A stretch of DNA of 64,000 nt. It comes from Microbacterium profundi. Its GTDB lineage: Bacteria > Actinomycetota > Actinomycetes > Actinomycetales > Microbacteriaceae. Below the pieces are notes generated by a model. That model saw only the letters and a program-made list of their open reading frames with translations. It searched no databases and was not told the origin of the DNA. Location: NCBI RefSeq assembly GCF_000763375.1, contig NZ_JPSY01000001.1, positions 372,001 to 436,000 on the forward strand, in the 5' to 3' direction. The stretch's first letter is position 1. Every line of letters starts with the position of its first letter. This document shows positions 35,498 to 42,519 of this stretch, piece by piece. Both the position numbers and the translations under genes were made by a program.

Positions 35498-37162
35498 TCA
35501 GAGTTCGGTGACCTGACCGGCCTCGACGCGCCAGCGGCGGTCGGTGTTCACCGTGTCGAGCATCCGTCGATCGTGGGTGACCAGCAGCAGAGTGCCCCGA
35601 TAGGACTCCAGCGCCTGTTCCAGCTGTTCGATCGCCGGCAGGTCGAGGTGGTTGGTCGGTTCGTCGAGCACGAGAAGGTTGATCCCGCGCGCCTGCAGCA
35701 GTGCGAGTGCCGCTCGCGTGCGCTCCCCCGGTGAGAGTTCGTCGACTGGGCGGTCGACGTGATCGACCCTGAGGCCGAACTTCGCCAGAAGCGTGCGAAC
35801 CTCACCCGATGCCATCTCGGGCACGAGCGCCTCGAACGCCGCTGCGAGCGGCGCGGTGCCGGTGAGAAGCGATCGCGCCTGATCGATCTCCCCGATCCGG
35901 ATGCTCGCGCCGAGGCTCGCGGTGCCCTCATCCGGATGCTGCTGCCCGAGCAGAGCGCGAAGAAGGGTGGATTTTCCCGCACCGTTGGGACCCGTGATGC
36001 CGATGCGCTCCCCGGCATTCACCTGCAGCGAGACCGGCCCCAATGTGAAGGATTCCTGCCGCAGGACGGCATTGCTCAGCGTCGAGACCACCGAGCTCGA
36101 GCGTGGCGCCGAGCCGATGGTGAATTCGAGCTGCCACTCCTTTCGCGGTTCCTCGACCTCGTCGAGCTGAGCGATCCGGCTCTCCATCTGACGCACCTTC
36201 TGCGCCTGCTTCTCGCTGGACTCGGCCGACGCCTTGCGCCTGATCTTGTCGTTGTCGGGCGACTTCTTCATCGCGTTGCGCACGCCCTGGCTCGACCACT
36301 CCCGCTGCACGCGAGCGCGCGAGACGAGATCGGCCTTCTTGTCGGCGAACTCGTCGTACTTCTCGCGCGCGTGGCGACGCACAGTGGCGCGCTCCTCAAG
36401 GTACGAGTCATAGCCTCCGCCGTAGACACGGTTCGAGTTCTGCGCGAGGTCGAGTTCCAACACGCGAGTCACGCTGCGCGAGAGGAACTCGCGGTCGTGG
36501 CTGACCAGTACGACGCCGCCGCGGAGTCCGCGGACGAATGCCTCGAGCCGCTCCAGTCCGTCGAGGTCGAGATCATTCGTCGGCTCGTCCAGCAATGCGA
36601 TGTCGAAACGTGAGAGCAGAAGCGCGGCGAGTCCGACTCGAGCCGCCTGCCCACCGGAGAGCGAGGTCATCAGCGTGTCCTCGGCGCGAGCACCTTCGAA
36701 GACGAGGCCGAGGTCGGCGAGCACCGCCGGGATGCGCTCGTCAATGTCTGCGGCACCGCTCGCGAGCCACCGTTCCAGCGCCGCCGAGTAGACGTCGGCG
36801 GGGTCGGCACCGTTGCCGGCGAGCGAAGGATCGCCGAGCGCCGCTGCCGCGGCATCCATTTCCTTCGTGGCCGCGGCGCAGCCGGTGCGTCGGCCGATGT
36901 AGCCGACCACGCTCTCACCGGCGACGCGCTCGTGCTCCTGCGGGAGCCACCCGACGAAGGCGTCGGAGGGCGCCAGCGTGATCGTGCCCGCCTGCGGTTC
37001 GTCGATGCCGGCGAGCAGGCGCAGCAGAGTGGATTTTCCGGCGCCGTTCGCGCCGACGACGCCGACGACGTCACCCGGTGCGACAGTCAGGTCCAGGTCA
37101 TCGAACAGCGTGCGGTGGCCATAGCCTCCGGCGACGCCTCGAGCCACGAGAGTTGCGGTCAT
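35498..37162 (-). CDS. ABC-F family ATPase (ribosome-associated type)
   Basis: 554 aa with two ABC domains and no membrane segment. Domain 1 has Walker A GANGAGKST, signature SLSGGQAARVGLAALLLS and LLDEPTNDLD. The charged linker (EKYDEFADKKADLVSRARVQ) precedes domain 2 (GPNGAGKST, LSPGERTRAALALLQ, LDEPTNHLD). ABC-F proteins act on the ribosome, as translation factors or antibiotic-protection proteins. The start is ATG at 37162, 59 nt from the divergent arfB. Which subfamily cannot be fixed without a tree. Confidence 0.92.
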   Translation of the reverse strand: MTATLVARGVAGGYGHRTLFDDLDLTVAPGDVVGVVGANGAGKSTLLRLLAGIDEPQAGTITLAPSDAFVGWLPQEHERVAGESVVGYIGRRTGCAAATKEMDAAAAALGDPSLAGNGADPADVYSAALERWLASGAADIDERIPAVLADLGLVFEGARAEDTLMTSLSGGQAARVGLAALLLSRFDIALLDEPTNDLDLDGLERLEAFVRGLRGGVVLVSHDREFLSRSVTRVLELDLAQNSNRVYGGGYDSYLEERATVRRHAREKYDEFADKKADLVSRARVQREWSSQGVRNAMKKSPDNDKIRRKASAESSEKQAQKVRQMESRIAQLDEVEEPRKEWQLEFTIGSAPRSSSVVSTLSNAVLRQESFTLGPVSLQVNAGERIGITGPNGAGKSTLLRALLGQQHPDEGTASLGASIRIGEIDQARSLLTGTAPLAAAFEALVPEMASGEVRTLLAKFGLRVDHVDRPVDELSPGERTRAALALLQARGINLLVLDEPTNHLDLPAIEQLEQALESYRGTLLLVTHDRRMLDTVNTDRRWRVEAGQVTEL

Positions 37163-37221
37163 CAGACGATTCTCCCATCGGTCTCGTCACGATCTTCATC
37201 GCACTGCGGCACACTTGTGGA

Positions 37222-37665
37222 GTGGATGATCTGCGTGTGCCTCCTGGACCGGGAGCCCCGCACGGTCTCAGGATTCCGGCGAGTGATCTGATCGAGCAGT
37301 TCTCGCGCTCTTCGGGCCCGGGCGGACAGGGCGTGAACACCGCCGACTCGCGGGTTCAGCTCAGTCTCGATCTCGCCGCGACAACCGCGTTGAGCGACGT
37401 GCAGCGTGCGCGTGTCATCGATGGGCTCGCGTCGCGGTTGGCGGGCACGGTGCTCACCATCGGCGCCAGCGAGCACCGTTCACAGCGGCAGAATCGGGTG
37501 GCAGCGCGGGAACGGCTGTCCGCTCTCATTCGCGAAGCAGTCATGCCACCCAGCATCCGTCGCTCCACGAAGCCGACGAAGGGCTCACGGCGGCGTCGGC
37601 TGGATGAGAAGCACCGGCGCTCGGAGACCAAGTCGGGTCGCAGACGGCCCACCGGTCAGGATTGA
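37222..37665 (+). CDS. arfB: Alternative ribosome-rescue factor B (peptidyl-tRNA hydrolase ICT1-like)
   Basis: 147 aa. The catalytic GGQ is at residues 34-36 within SSGPGGQGVNTADSRVQ, the RF-1 signature. The tail is Lys/Arg-rich (RRSTKPTKGSRRRRLDEKHR), as in ArfB, where it enters the empty mRNA channel of stalled ribosomes. It releases peptides from non-stop complexes. GTG at 37222 (VDDLRVPPG) is chosen from homology; a longer frame is open but not family-like. Confidence 0.9.
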   Translation: MDDLRVPPGPGAPHGLRIPASDLIEQFSRSSGPGGQGVNTADSRVQLSLDLAATTALSDVQRARVIDGLASRLAGTVLTIGASEHRSQRQNRVAARERLSALIREAVMPPSIRRSTKPTKGSRRRRLDEKHRRSETKSGRRRPTGQD

Positions 37666-37678
37666 CGGCTCGTCGTTC

Positions 37679-38245
37679 TCAGCTCTTCGGATGCCGCGAT
37701 CGCAGCTTGTCGAGACTCTGCTGCGCCCCGCGACGGACCTCGACCTCCGGGTCCTTGAGCAGAGCGCGAACCGGGTCGATGTCTTCCGCCGATCCGATGG
37801 CGCCGAGCGCCCTGACGGCAGCGGTACGCACCCGGGGCACCTCGTCGCCGAGAAGAGTGGCGAGTTCGGATGCCGCGTCGAGCTCACGTGCGGCCGCGAG
37901 CCTGGCACCCATCTCCCGCACGCGCCAGGCGGGGTTGGTCAGCGTGCTGATCAGCAGCGCGGTGGCGGGCTCGTCGATGACCGATGCGTCCCAGACGTGC
38001 AGCAGCGCACGTGCACCCCAGAGTTCGGGCCAGTACAGCACCGGTGCACCGTCGATGATGCCACGTGCGTGCTCACCGCCGACGAAGAGGAGGAAGTCCG
38101 CACCCTCGTTGTTTCCGGCGAGCAGCGAGAGCGAGCGCGACACGACGGCCTGCTCGCCGTACCGCTCGACGGCGACCGCCAGACGACGCTCGAGGGGAAG
38201 CTCGACGGGAACGGGGGCCGGGGATGCAGGAGAGTTTCGGGACAC
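37679..38245 (-). CDS. HEAT-repeat domain protein
   Basis: 188 aa. The first half contains a conserved actinobacterial block (VERYGEQAVVSRSLSLLAG, LYWPELWGARALLHVW). The second half has HEAT-like helical repeats (NPAWRVREMGARLAAARELD, DEVPRVRTAAVRALGAIGS, DPEVEVRRGAQQSL). HEAT arrays mediate protein binding; the partner is unknown. GTG start at 38245. Convergent with arfB (13 nt between stops). Confidence 0.85.
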   Translation of the reverse strand: MSRNSPASPAPVPVELPLERRLAVAVERYGEQAVVSRSLSLLAGNNEGADFLLFVGGEHARGIIDGAPVLYWPELWGARALLHVWDASVIDEPATALLISTLTNPAWRVREMGARLAAARELDAASELATLLGDEVPRVRTAAVRALGAIGSAEDIDPVRALLKDPEVEVRRGAQQSLDKLRSRHPKS

Positions 38246-38286
38246 ACCTCAACCATAGGTTCTCTCGGGTCGCGGGAAGGCGATCC

Positions 38287-38868
38287 CTAGTCCCAGTCGA
38301 GGTACTCCTCGATGATCACGGCGGTCTCGATCGGATGCGTGGCAGGGAACAGGTGGTCGGCGCCGTCGACGATCTTGATGCTCGCACGCTCCGGAGCGGT
38401 GGCGTGCAGCGCCTCCGCCGTGGCAGGCGGCGTGACGGCGTCATCCGTGGCCTGCACGATCAGCACGGGGATCGCCGGGGCCAGCGGAATCTCGTCATCC
38501 TCGACGCCGAGCAGCAGCAGTCCGTTGACACGATCGGTGTGCTCTGCGGCGAAGATGCGTGCCGCGGTGCCGCCGAAGGCATGACCGCCGATCCAGGTGT
38601 GATCGAGTCCGAGGTGGTCGATCACCAGAACGGCATCCTCGACGCGCTCGCGCAGCGTCGTCGCACGATCCTGGCCGCTCGAATCCGCTCTGGGGCCGAT
38701 CCGCACGACGTGGAAGCCCGCCTCTTCTGCGAGATAGTGCGCGACCACGGCGAGCCCGTCGCCGCTGAGGGCGCGTCCCGAGATCAACACCAGGGGAACC
38801 GGGCCTTCGCCCTCCTCGATGTAGGGAATCGCACGGCCGTCCGACTCGAGGATGCTCTGCTGCGTCAT
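38287..38868 (-). CDS. Alpha/beta-hydrolase-fold protein lacking the nucleophile serine
   Basis: 193 aa. Fold-typical blocks are VPLVLISGRALSGDG (strand and oxyanion loop), WIGGHAFGGTAARIFAAEH (nucleophile elbow), VLIVQATDDAVTPP (acid) and VDGADHLFPATHP (histidine). The elbow GHSFG expected in active enzymes reads GHAFG: Ala97 replaces the nucleophile (codon GCC). The other catalytic-looking residues are kept. It may be a non-catalytic binding protein. ATG at 38868 is used; the frame is open upstream. Confidence 0.8.
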   Translation of the reverse strand: MTQQSILESDGRAIPYIEEGEGPVPLVLISGRALSGDGLAVVAHYLAEEAGFHVVRIGPRADSSGQDRATTLRERVEDAVLVIDHLGLDHTWIGGHAFGGTAARIFAAEHTDRVNGLLLLGVEDDEIPLAPAIPVLIVQATDDAVTPPATAEALHATAPERASIKIVDGADHLFPATHPIETAVIIEEYLDWD

Positions 38869-39035
38869 ATGTCGTCTTCCTCTGGTGCTGGTGGCGGCTG
38901 GCTGGGCCTGTTTCGTCGCTGACATCAACGATACTGGCCGACGTGATCGATCAGGATTCGAGAAGCGCCGGATCAGCCGCGGTCGTAACTTGGTCGTAGG
39001 TGCATTCGGCACCGCGATCGAGTGAGGAGCCCGTC

Positions 39036-39470
39036 ATGGCTGAGAAGACTGCTGGACTGTCGAAGGACGAGCGCGACGCCGTCAAACAGCGCGCCGCTGA
39101 ACTGCGCGCTGAGGCGAAGGCCGGGAAGACCCGTGCCGCCGGTGAGAAGGCCGTGCGCGAAGCCATCGCCGCGATGCCGGATGACGACCGCGCGCTCGCG
39201 GAAGGCATCGATCGCATCGTCAGCGAGGTCGCCCCGCAGCTGGTTCCGAAGACCTGGTACGGCTTTCCCTCCTACGCCGACGCAGACGGGAAGATCGTGG
39301 TGTTCTTCAAAGCGGCATCCAAGTTCACCACCCGCTACGCGACCCTCGGCTTCGAGGAATCAGCGCAGCTCGACGACGGCGACCTGTGGGTGACGTCGTT
39401 CGCGCTGCTGAAGTTGACCCCGGAGACGGAGAAGACGATCGCGGAGCACATCCGGAAGGCGGCAGGCTGA
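39036..39470 (+). CDS. DUF1801-family protein
   Basis: 144 aa. A basic helical N-terminus (DERDAVKQRAAELRAEAK) is followed by the DUF1801 block (VPKTWYGFPSYADADGKIVVFF, RYATLGFEESAQLDDGDLW). Some relatives bind iron (frataxin-like proposals), but the function is not established. ATG at 39036 has GAGGAG 7 nt upstream. Monocistronic. Confidence 0.85.
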   Translation: MAEKTAGLSKDERDAVKQRAAELRAEAKAGKTRAAGEKAVREAIAAMPDDDRALAEGIDRIVSEVAPQLVPKTWYGFPSYADADGKIVVFFKAASKFTTRYATLGFEESAQLDDGDLWVTSFALLKLTPETEKTIAEHIRKAAG

Positions 39471-39661
39471 GGACGTTCGCGAAGTTGCGCCGAGGGGGCC
39501 CCGGAGCGGCAGAGTTCCGACGGCAGTCCTCGCCCGTGTCGGCTTCACCCGACGCCGTGATGCACGCTCTGCCCTCACCTGTGATCGGGAGCGCCGCTCC
39601 TGGTCCATCGTGGAGCAAGTGACCGGTTCTGCACCGTGGCGCTTCCGAGACGAACCGAAGG

Positions 39662-40078
39662 GTGGCCGACGTGTATCCGAGCGGCGACGATATGCCCTGG
39701 TGGGCCTGGCTCTTCCCCGTCGCCCTCGTGCTCGGACTCATCGTGCGGATCATCTGGGTGTGGAGGCGCGGCGGCTTCCGCCAGGCCGACACGCCTGCGC
39801 GGGCGACTGCCGAGCCAGGCGCGGCGACCTACCCGGAGGTCTGGGCGCGCGCCATGGAAGGTCGCACCCCTGAGGTGGCATCATCAAGCGACTCCGCAGA
39901 TCCTGCGTCAATAACGCTAGACGTTAAACCGAAAATCAACCACGTCGCCACGGTTGTCGAATGTCAGCAGGATCACCCTGGGCCGGCTGCCGCGATACGC
40001 CGAACGAAGACGTCGACCCAGGCCATAGCCTCGCCAAGCGACGGCAGTACATCCAATCCGTCTGCCGCCTCGACGTAG
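39662..40078 (+). CDS. Small single-TM protein, 3' end replaced at an island junction
   Basis: Starts GTG at 39662. Residues 15-33 form one transmembrane helix (WAWLFPVALVLGLIVRIIW), and about 50 further residues (AEPGAATYPEVWARAMEG) look coding. From about residue 82 the frame crosses the ychF-3'-end repeat copy at 39905-39950 and then runs antisense to the abiEii remnant, so the final about 55 residues are probably not original. I read this as a gene whose natural end was displaced or removed at the junction. Function unknown. Confidence 0.5.
   Translation: MADVYPSGDDMPWWAWLFPVALVLGLIVRIIWVWRRGGFRQADTPARATAEPGAATYPEVWARAMEGRTPEVASSSDSADPASITLDVKPKINHVATVVECQQDHPGPAAAIRRTKTSTQAIASPSDGSTSNPSAAST
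39905..39950 (-). repeat. ychF 3'-end-like direct repeat, copy A
   Basis: 41 of 46 bases match 42474-42519. On the minus strand it reads GDVVDFRFNV then TAG, a near copy of the YchF C-terminus GDVVEFRFNV. Left boundary of the accessory patch. Confidence 0.85.
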
Positions 40079-40468
40079 AGGCTGCCCCACTCCTGTCGCG
40101 CGACAATGGACGGTGGCCACGCCTGCTGACGTCGATACTCGAAGAGCCTGACGCACGTCGTCGCAACCAACTCGAGGTCGAGGTCCTCAGCCCCATCGAG
40201 AAGTTGAAGGTCAACGAGGTCACGAGCACGTTCACTGCCTTCGCTAGAAACAGCGTGGAGCTTCTGCGCGACCTGGTGCTCAGCGCGCATCACCGGCACC
40301 GGCCTCGGCGATTCCAGACCGACCTCGGTGAAGAGGTCAGCCAGGTCTGTCGCGAGATGGAACTGCCATGCTGACCCGGCGGCGCAACGCCAACCCGTCG
40401 TCGCCTTCGAGGTTGCGGATGCGCTGTTCCAAGGAGCGCACATTCGTCGGTGCACCGCTGTATGTCAT
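39973..40468 (-). pseudogene. AbiEii-type nucleotidyltransferase toxin, internally deleted and frameshifted
   Basis: ATG at 40468 overlaps the abiEi stop by 4 nt, as in intact AbiE pairs. The first about 22 residues (TNVRSLEQRIRNLEGDDG) match the toxin N-terminus, then the frame runs to a stop at 40337. The C-terminal half is in another frame, from about 40385 to 39973 (DLADLFTEVGLESPRPVPV, AEHQVAQKLHAVSS, ERARDLVDLQLL). About 125 residues holding the nucleotidyltransferase core of the roughly 300-aa family are missing. The toxin should be inactive. Its stop lies 23 nt from repeat copy A. Confidence 0.8.
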
Positions 40469-41007
40469 CGACGAATGTCCTTCGTCAGCTGCTGCCATTC
40501 GACGGTGGTGAGGAGTCCTTCCGCTCGCGCCTGCTTGGCGGCCGCCAGGAGACGCTCGCCCTCGATACGGCCGCGACACTCGAGGAGCGCGTCAGCAACC
40601 GTCTGAGACTCGAGCCCCTCGTACAGCGTCGTTTTCATCGCATCCCGAACCCGCGTCAGTTCGACGAACGCTGGCAGCTTCGGCCTTGCGCGCCTGGGGA
40701 CGGCAATATTGATTCGTCGGGGATTCACATCAGCGAGGCCGAACAACGCCAGCACGGACTCGCCGTGCAGGTACGCGCCCTCACCAGCGCGCAGGAGCGC
40801 TTCAGCGAACTGGTCGTATCGGGTCGGAGGGATGTCCGGCACTCGGTACAGTCCGTAGGCGATGTTGTCCAGACCTCCCCGGGCTGCGAGCTTCGGGAGC
40901 TCGACGGCAGGCACTCCCGCTTCGGCGGCGGCCTTGGTGGTGACGAATCCGTAGTGGTCGAGCGCGATCTCGCGCACGACATCCCGGTACTTCGCCGTCA
41001 TCGTCAT
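40465..41007 (-). CDS. AbiEi-type antitoxin/transcriptional repressor
   Basis: 180 aa. The N-terminal winged helix (VVREIALDHYGFVTTKAAAE, GLDNIAYGLYRVPDIPP) and C-terminal domain (ALLRAGEGAYLHGESVLALF, GLADVNPRRINIAVP) match AbiEi, the antitoxin of type IV toxin-antitoxin/abortive infection systems. AbiEi neutralises AbiEii and represses its own operon. The gene looks intact although its toxin partner is broken. ATG at 41007 is leaderless (TAGAGT ends 6 nt upstream). Confidence 0.88.
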   Translation of the reverse strand: MTMTAKYRDVVREIALDHYGFVTTKAAAEAGVPAVELPKLAARGGLDNIAYGLYRVPDIPPTRYDQFAEALLRAGEGAYLHGESVLALFGLADVNPRRINIAVPRRARPKLPAFVELTRVRDAMKTTLYEGLESQTVADALLECRGRIEGERLLAAAKQARAEGLLTTVEWQQLTKDIRR

Positions 41008-41043
41008 GTCACAACTCTACCGAAAACGGTAGTCTTGTGACAA
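41008..41043 (-). promoter_or_regulatory. abiEi promoter covered by a nested palindrome
   Basis: TTGTCA (41038-41043) and TAGAGT (41014-41019), minus strand, have an 18-nt spacer. The region is a nested inverted repeat: outer arms GTCACAA (41008-41014) and TTGTGAC (41035-41041); inner arms CTACCG (41017-41022) and CGGTAG (41027-41032) around AAAA. The family is known to autorepress through inverted repeats, so this is the likely AbiEi operator. Confidence 0.75.
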
Positions 41044-41069
41044 GTGGCATGGGATGTAAGACTTGGCGT

Positions 41070-41349
41070 ATGGACCTCTTCCGAACCCCTCAGGTCGTCC
41101 TGTTCACACGTGACATCGACCGTGCCGTGGCCTTCTACGGCGCTCTCGGCTTCGACGAAGCGTTCCGCACGCCGACAGCAGGAACGCCTATCCACGTGGA
41201 CTGACGACGTTCCCTCAGGCTACGAGCGACTCATCGAGCTCGGCGCAACGCCCGTCAAGTCGCCAGAGCCCTGGCTCGATCGTCTACTGATCGCCTGGGT
41301 CGAGGACCCGGACGGCCACCTGGTGCAGGTTGTCCAAGCCACGAGCTGA
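41070..41349 (+). pseudogene. VOC (glyoxalase-fold) protein gene, internally deleted
   Basis: The first part reads MDLFRTPQVVLFTRDIDR, then AVAFYGALGFDEAFRTPTAG, and stops at TGA 41202-41204. The second part is in another frame (WTDDVPSGYERLIELGATPV, WVEDPDGHLVQVVQATS) and ends at 41349. Both halves are clear VOC domain parts, but about 40 central residues are missing at the junction. It ends exactly where repeat copy B1 begins. Confidence 0.8.
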
Positions 41350-41400
41350 CGAGACGTTGAACCGAAACGCGACTACACGTTGAAGCGGAACTCGACCGGG
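41350..41400 (-). repeat. ychF 3'-end-like repeats, copies B1 and B2
   Basis: Two degenerate copies in tandem. B1 (41351-41368, GAGACGTTGAACCGAAAC) resembles the FRFNV-encoding end with a mutated stop. B2 (41373-41396) reads on the minus strand VEFRFNV and TAG, using GAGTTCCGCTTCAACGTG. They separate the voc/abiE cassette from the nudix/hig cassette. Confidence 0.7.
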
Positions 41401-41420
41401 TTACGTCACCGTTAGCGGTC

Positions 41421-41879
41421 TCACCGAACTTCCGGGACGATCTCCCCGAGCCGCGCACCAAACCCGGCACACAGCACGTGGCCCTGATCGAGAGGAACCC
41501 AGTAGCACGTCCACTGCTGCGCAACACCGCCATCCGACGGGGCTTCCTCACCAGCACCCCACCGCTCAGGTGGATCATCCAGGTCCACCAGCGCCAGTTG
41601 GAAGAAATGCCGCTCGTGCACTTCCGATTTGGAGGGCCACACGTCGTAGCGCTCGATACCCAGTGCGCTGACAACTCGAACGGCGCACCCCGTCTCCTCG
41701 AAGACCTCGCGCACGACGGCGGCCTCAGGAGACTCATCCGGCTCGATCGTGCCGGCAGGCACCTGAACACCGGTCACGTCGAGAGGCACATCGTCGTGCG
41801 TGAACACAAGCAGCCGCCCCTCATGCACGACGTAGCCGACGACCTTCCGGACGACTCGACGCTCTGGCCCGCTGCTCAC
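41421..41879 (-). CDS. Nudix hydrolase linked to HigBA
   Basis: 152 aa with a canonical Nudix box: G-TIEPD-E, then AAVVREVFEETGC, keeping all catalytic glutamates. Substrate unknown (nucleoside diphosphate derivatives in the family). GTG at 41879 overlaps the higA stop by 4 nt (GTGA), so it is translationally coupled as third gene of the higB-higA operon. A Nudix enzyme as a TA operon partner is unusual and could process an NAD- or nucleotide-derived product, which is speculation. Confidence 0.87.
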   Translation of the reverse strand: MSSGPERRVVRKVVGYVVHEGRLLVFTHDDVPLDVTGVQVPAGTIEPDESPEAAVVREVFEETGCAVRVVSALGIERYDVWPSKSEVHERHFFQLALVDLDDPPERWGAGEEAPSDGGVAQQWTCYWVPLDQGHVLCAGFGARLGEIVPEVR

Positions 41880-42196
41880 GCGGCCTTCAGCGGCGTGATC
41901 GCGGTGACCTTGTCACTCAGCGCCCGACGTTCAATCCGCAGCTCGTAACTCGTCTGCAGGTTCATCCAGAACTCCTCCGAGGTGCCGAAGTAGCGTGCCA
42001 GGCGGATCGCGGTATCCGCGGTGATGCCGCGCTTACCATGCACGATCTCATTGATGCGCCGCGGCGGCACTCCAATCGACACTGCCAGCTTGTTCTGTGT
42101 GATCCCGAAACCCTCGATGAAGTCCTCCATCAGGATCTCCCCCGGGTGGATGGGCTCGATCAGGTCAGCCTCAGTGATAATCGACGAGTTCGACAT
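41876..42196 (-). CDS. higA: HigA-type antitoxin
   Basis: 106 aa from ATG at 42196 (SNSSIITEADLIEPIHPGEI). The XRE HTH is typical of VapI/HigA antitoxins: LMEDFIEGFGITQNKLAVSI, then PPRRINEIVHGKRGIT, and ARYFGTSEEFWMNLQ. It overlaps the 3' end of higB by 26 nt (41 nt if the upstream ATG at 42211 is used) and the Nudix gene by 4 nt. It neutralises HigB and represses the operon. Confidence 0.93.
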   Translation of the reverse strand: MSNSSIITEADLIEPIHPGEILMEDFIEGFGITQNKLAVSIGVPPRRINEIVHGKRGITADTAIRLARYFGTSEEFWMNLQTSYELRIERRALSDKVTAITPLKAA

Positions 42197-42452
42197 CTTC
42201 CGCTCCTCCATCTCTCCAGACGAAACAGATACGCCATTGCGAGTTCACCCGGATGCTGTGCTGCCCGCGCCGGTCACCGACCAACCGCTCCAACCGATTG
42301 CCCGGCGGGATCCGAAGGTCCTCAACATCCTTGGCCGCGTGAATCAACTCAAGCTTGCGCAACGTCGCTCGCTGCACCAGCCGGTCAACACCCTTGACGT
42401 ACCGTTCATGCCAGATGCGCTCGGTCTCTTTGCTCCCGAACGATCTGATCAC
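42171..42452 (-). CDS. higB: HigB-type mRNA interferase toxin
   Basis: 93 aa of the RelE/ParE superfamily in the HigB branch: IRSFGSKETERIWHERYVKG, LRKLELIHAAKDVEDLRIPP, SIRVNSQWRICFVWRDGGAE. These ribosome-dependent RNases cut mRNA in translation. Toxin-first order is the hallmark of higBA. GTG at 42452 follows a TACACT box by 6 nt (leaderless); the operator-like GTTAGTGTATAAC (42456-42468) surrounds that box. No frameshift, so the module looks functional. Confidence 0.93.
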   Translation of the reverse strand: MIRSFGSKETERIWHERYVKGVDRLVQRATLRKLELIHAAKDVEDLRIPPGNRLERLVGDRRGQHSIRVNSQWRICFVWRDGGAEDVELVDYH

Positions 42453-42473
42453 ACGGTTAGTGTATAACGAAGA

Positions 42474-42519
42474 GCGTCATTAACGTTAGACGTTAAACCG
42501 GAACTCCACCACGTCGCCA
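42474..42519 (-). repeat. ychF 3' end, copy C (native junction)
   Basis: Overlaps the last codons of ychF (GDVVEFRFNV, TAA). The sequence around the stop is palindromic: TTAACGT (42480-42486) and ACGTTAA (42490-42496) around TAG. It matches copy A at 39905-39950 over 46 bp with five mismatches. Confidence 0.85.

Noticed and set aside
39905..42519. An integrase or transposase gene inside the ychF-linked patch
   Set aside because: Both strands were read; only abiE, VOC, Nudix and hig genes and remnants are present.
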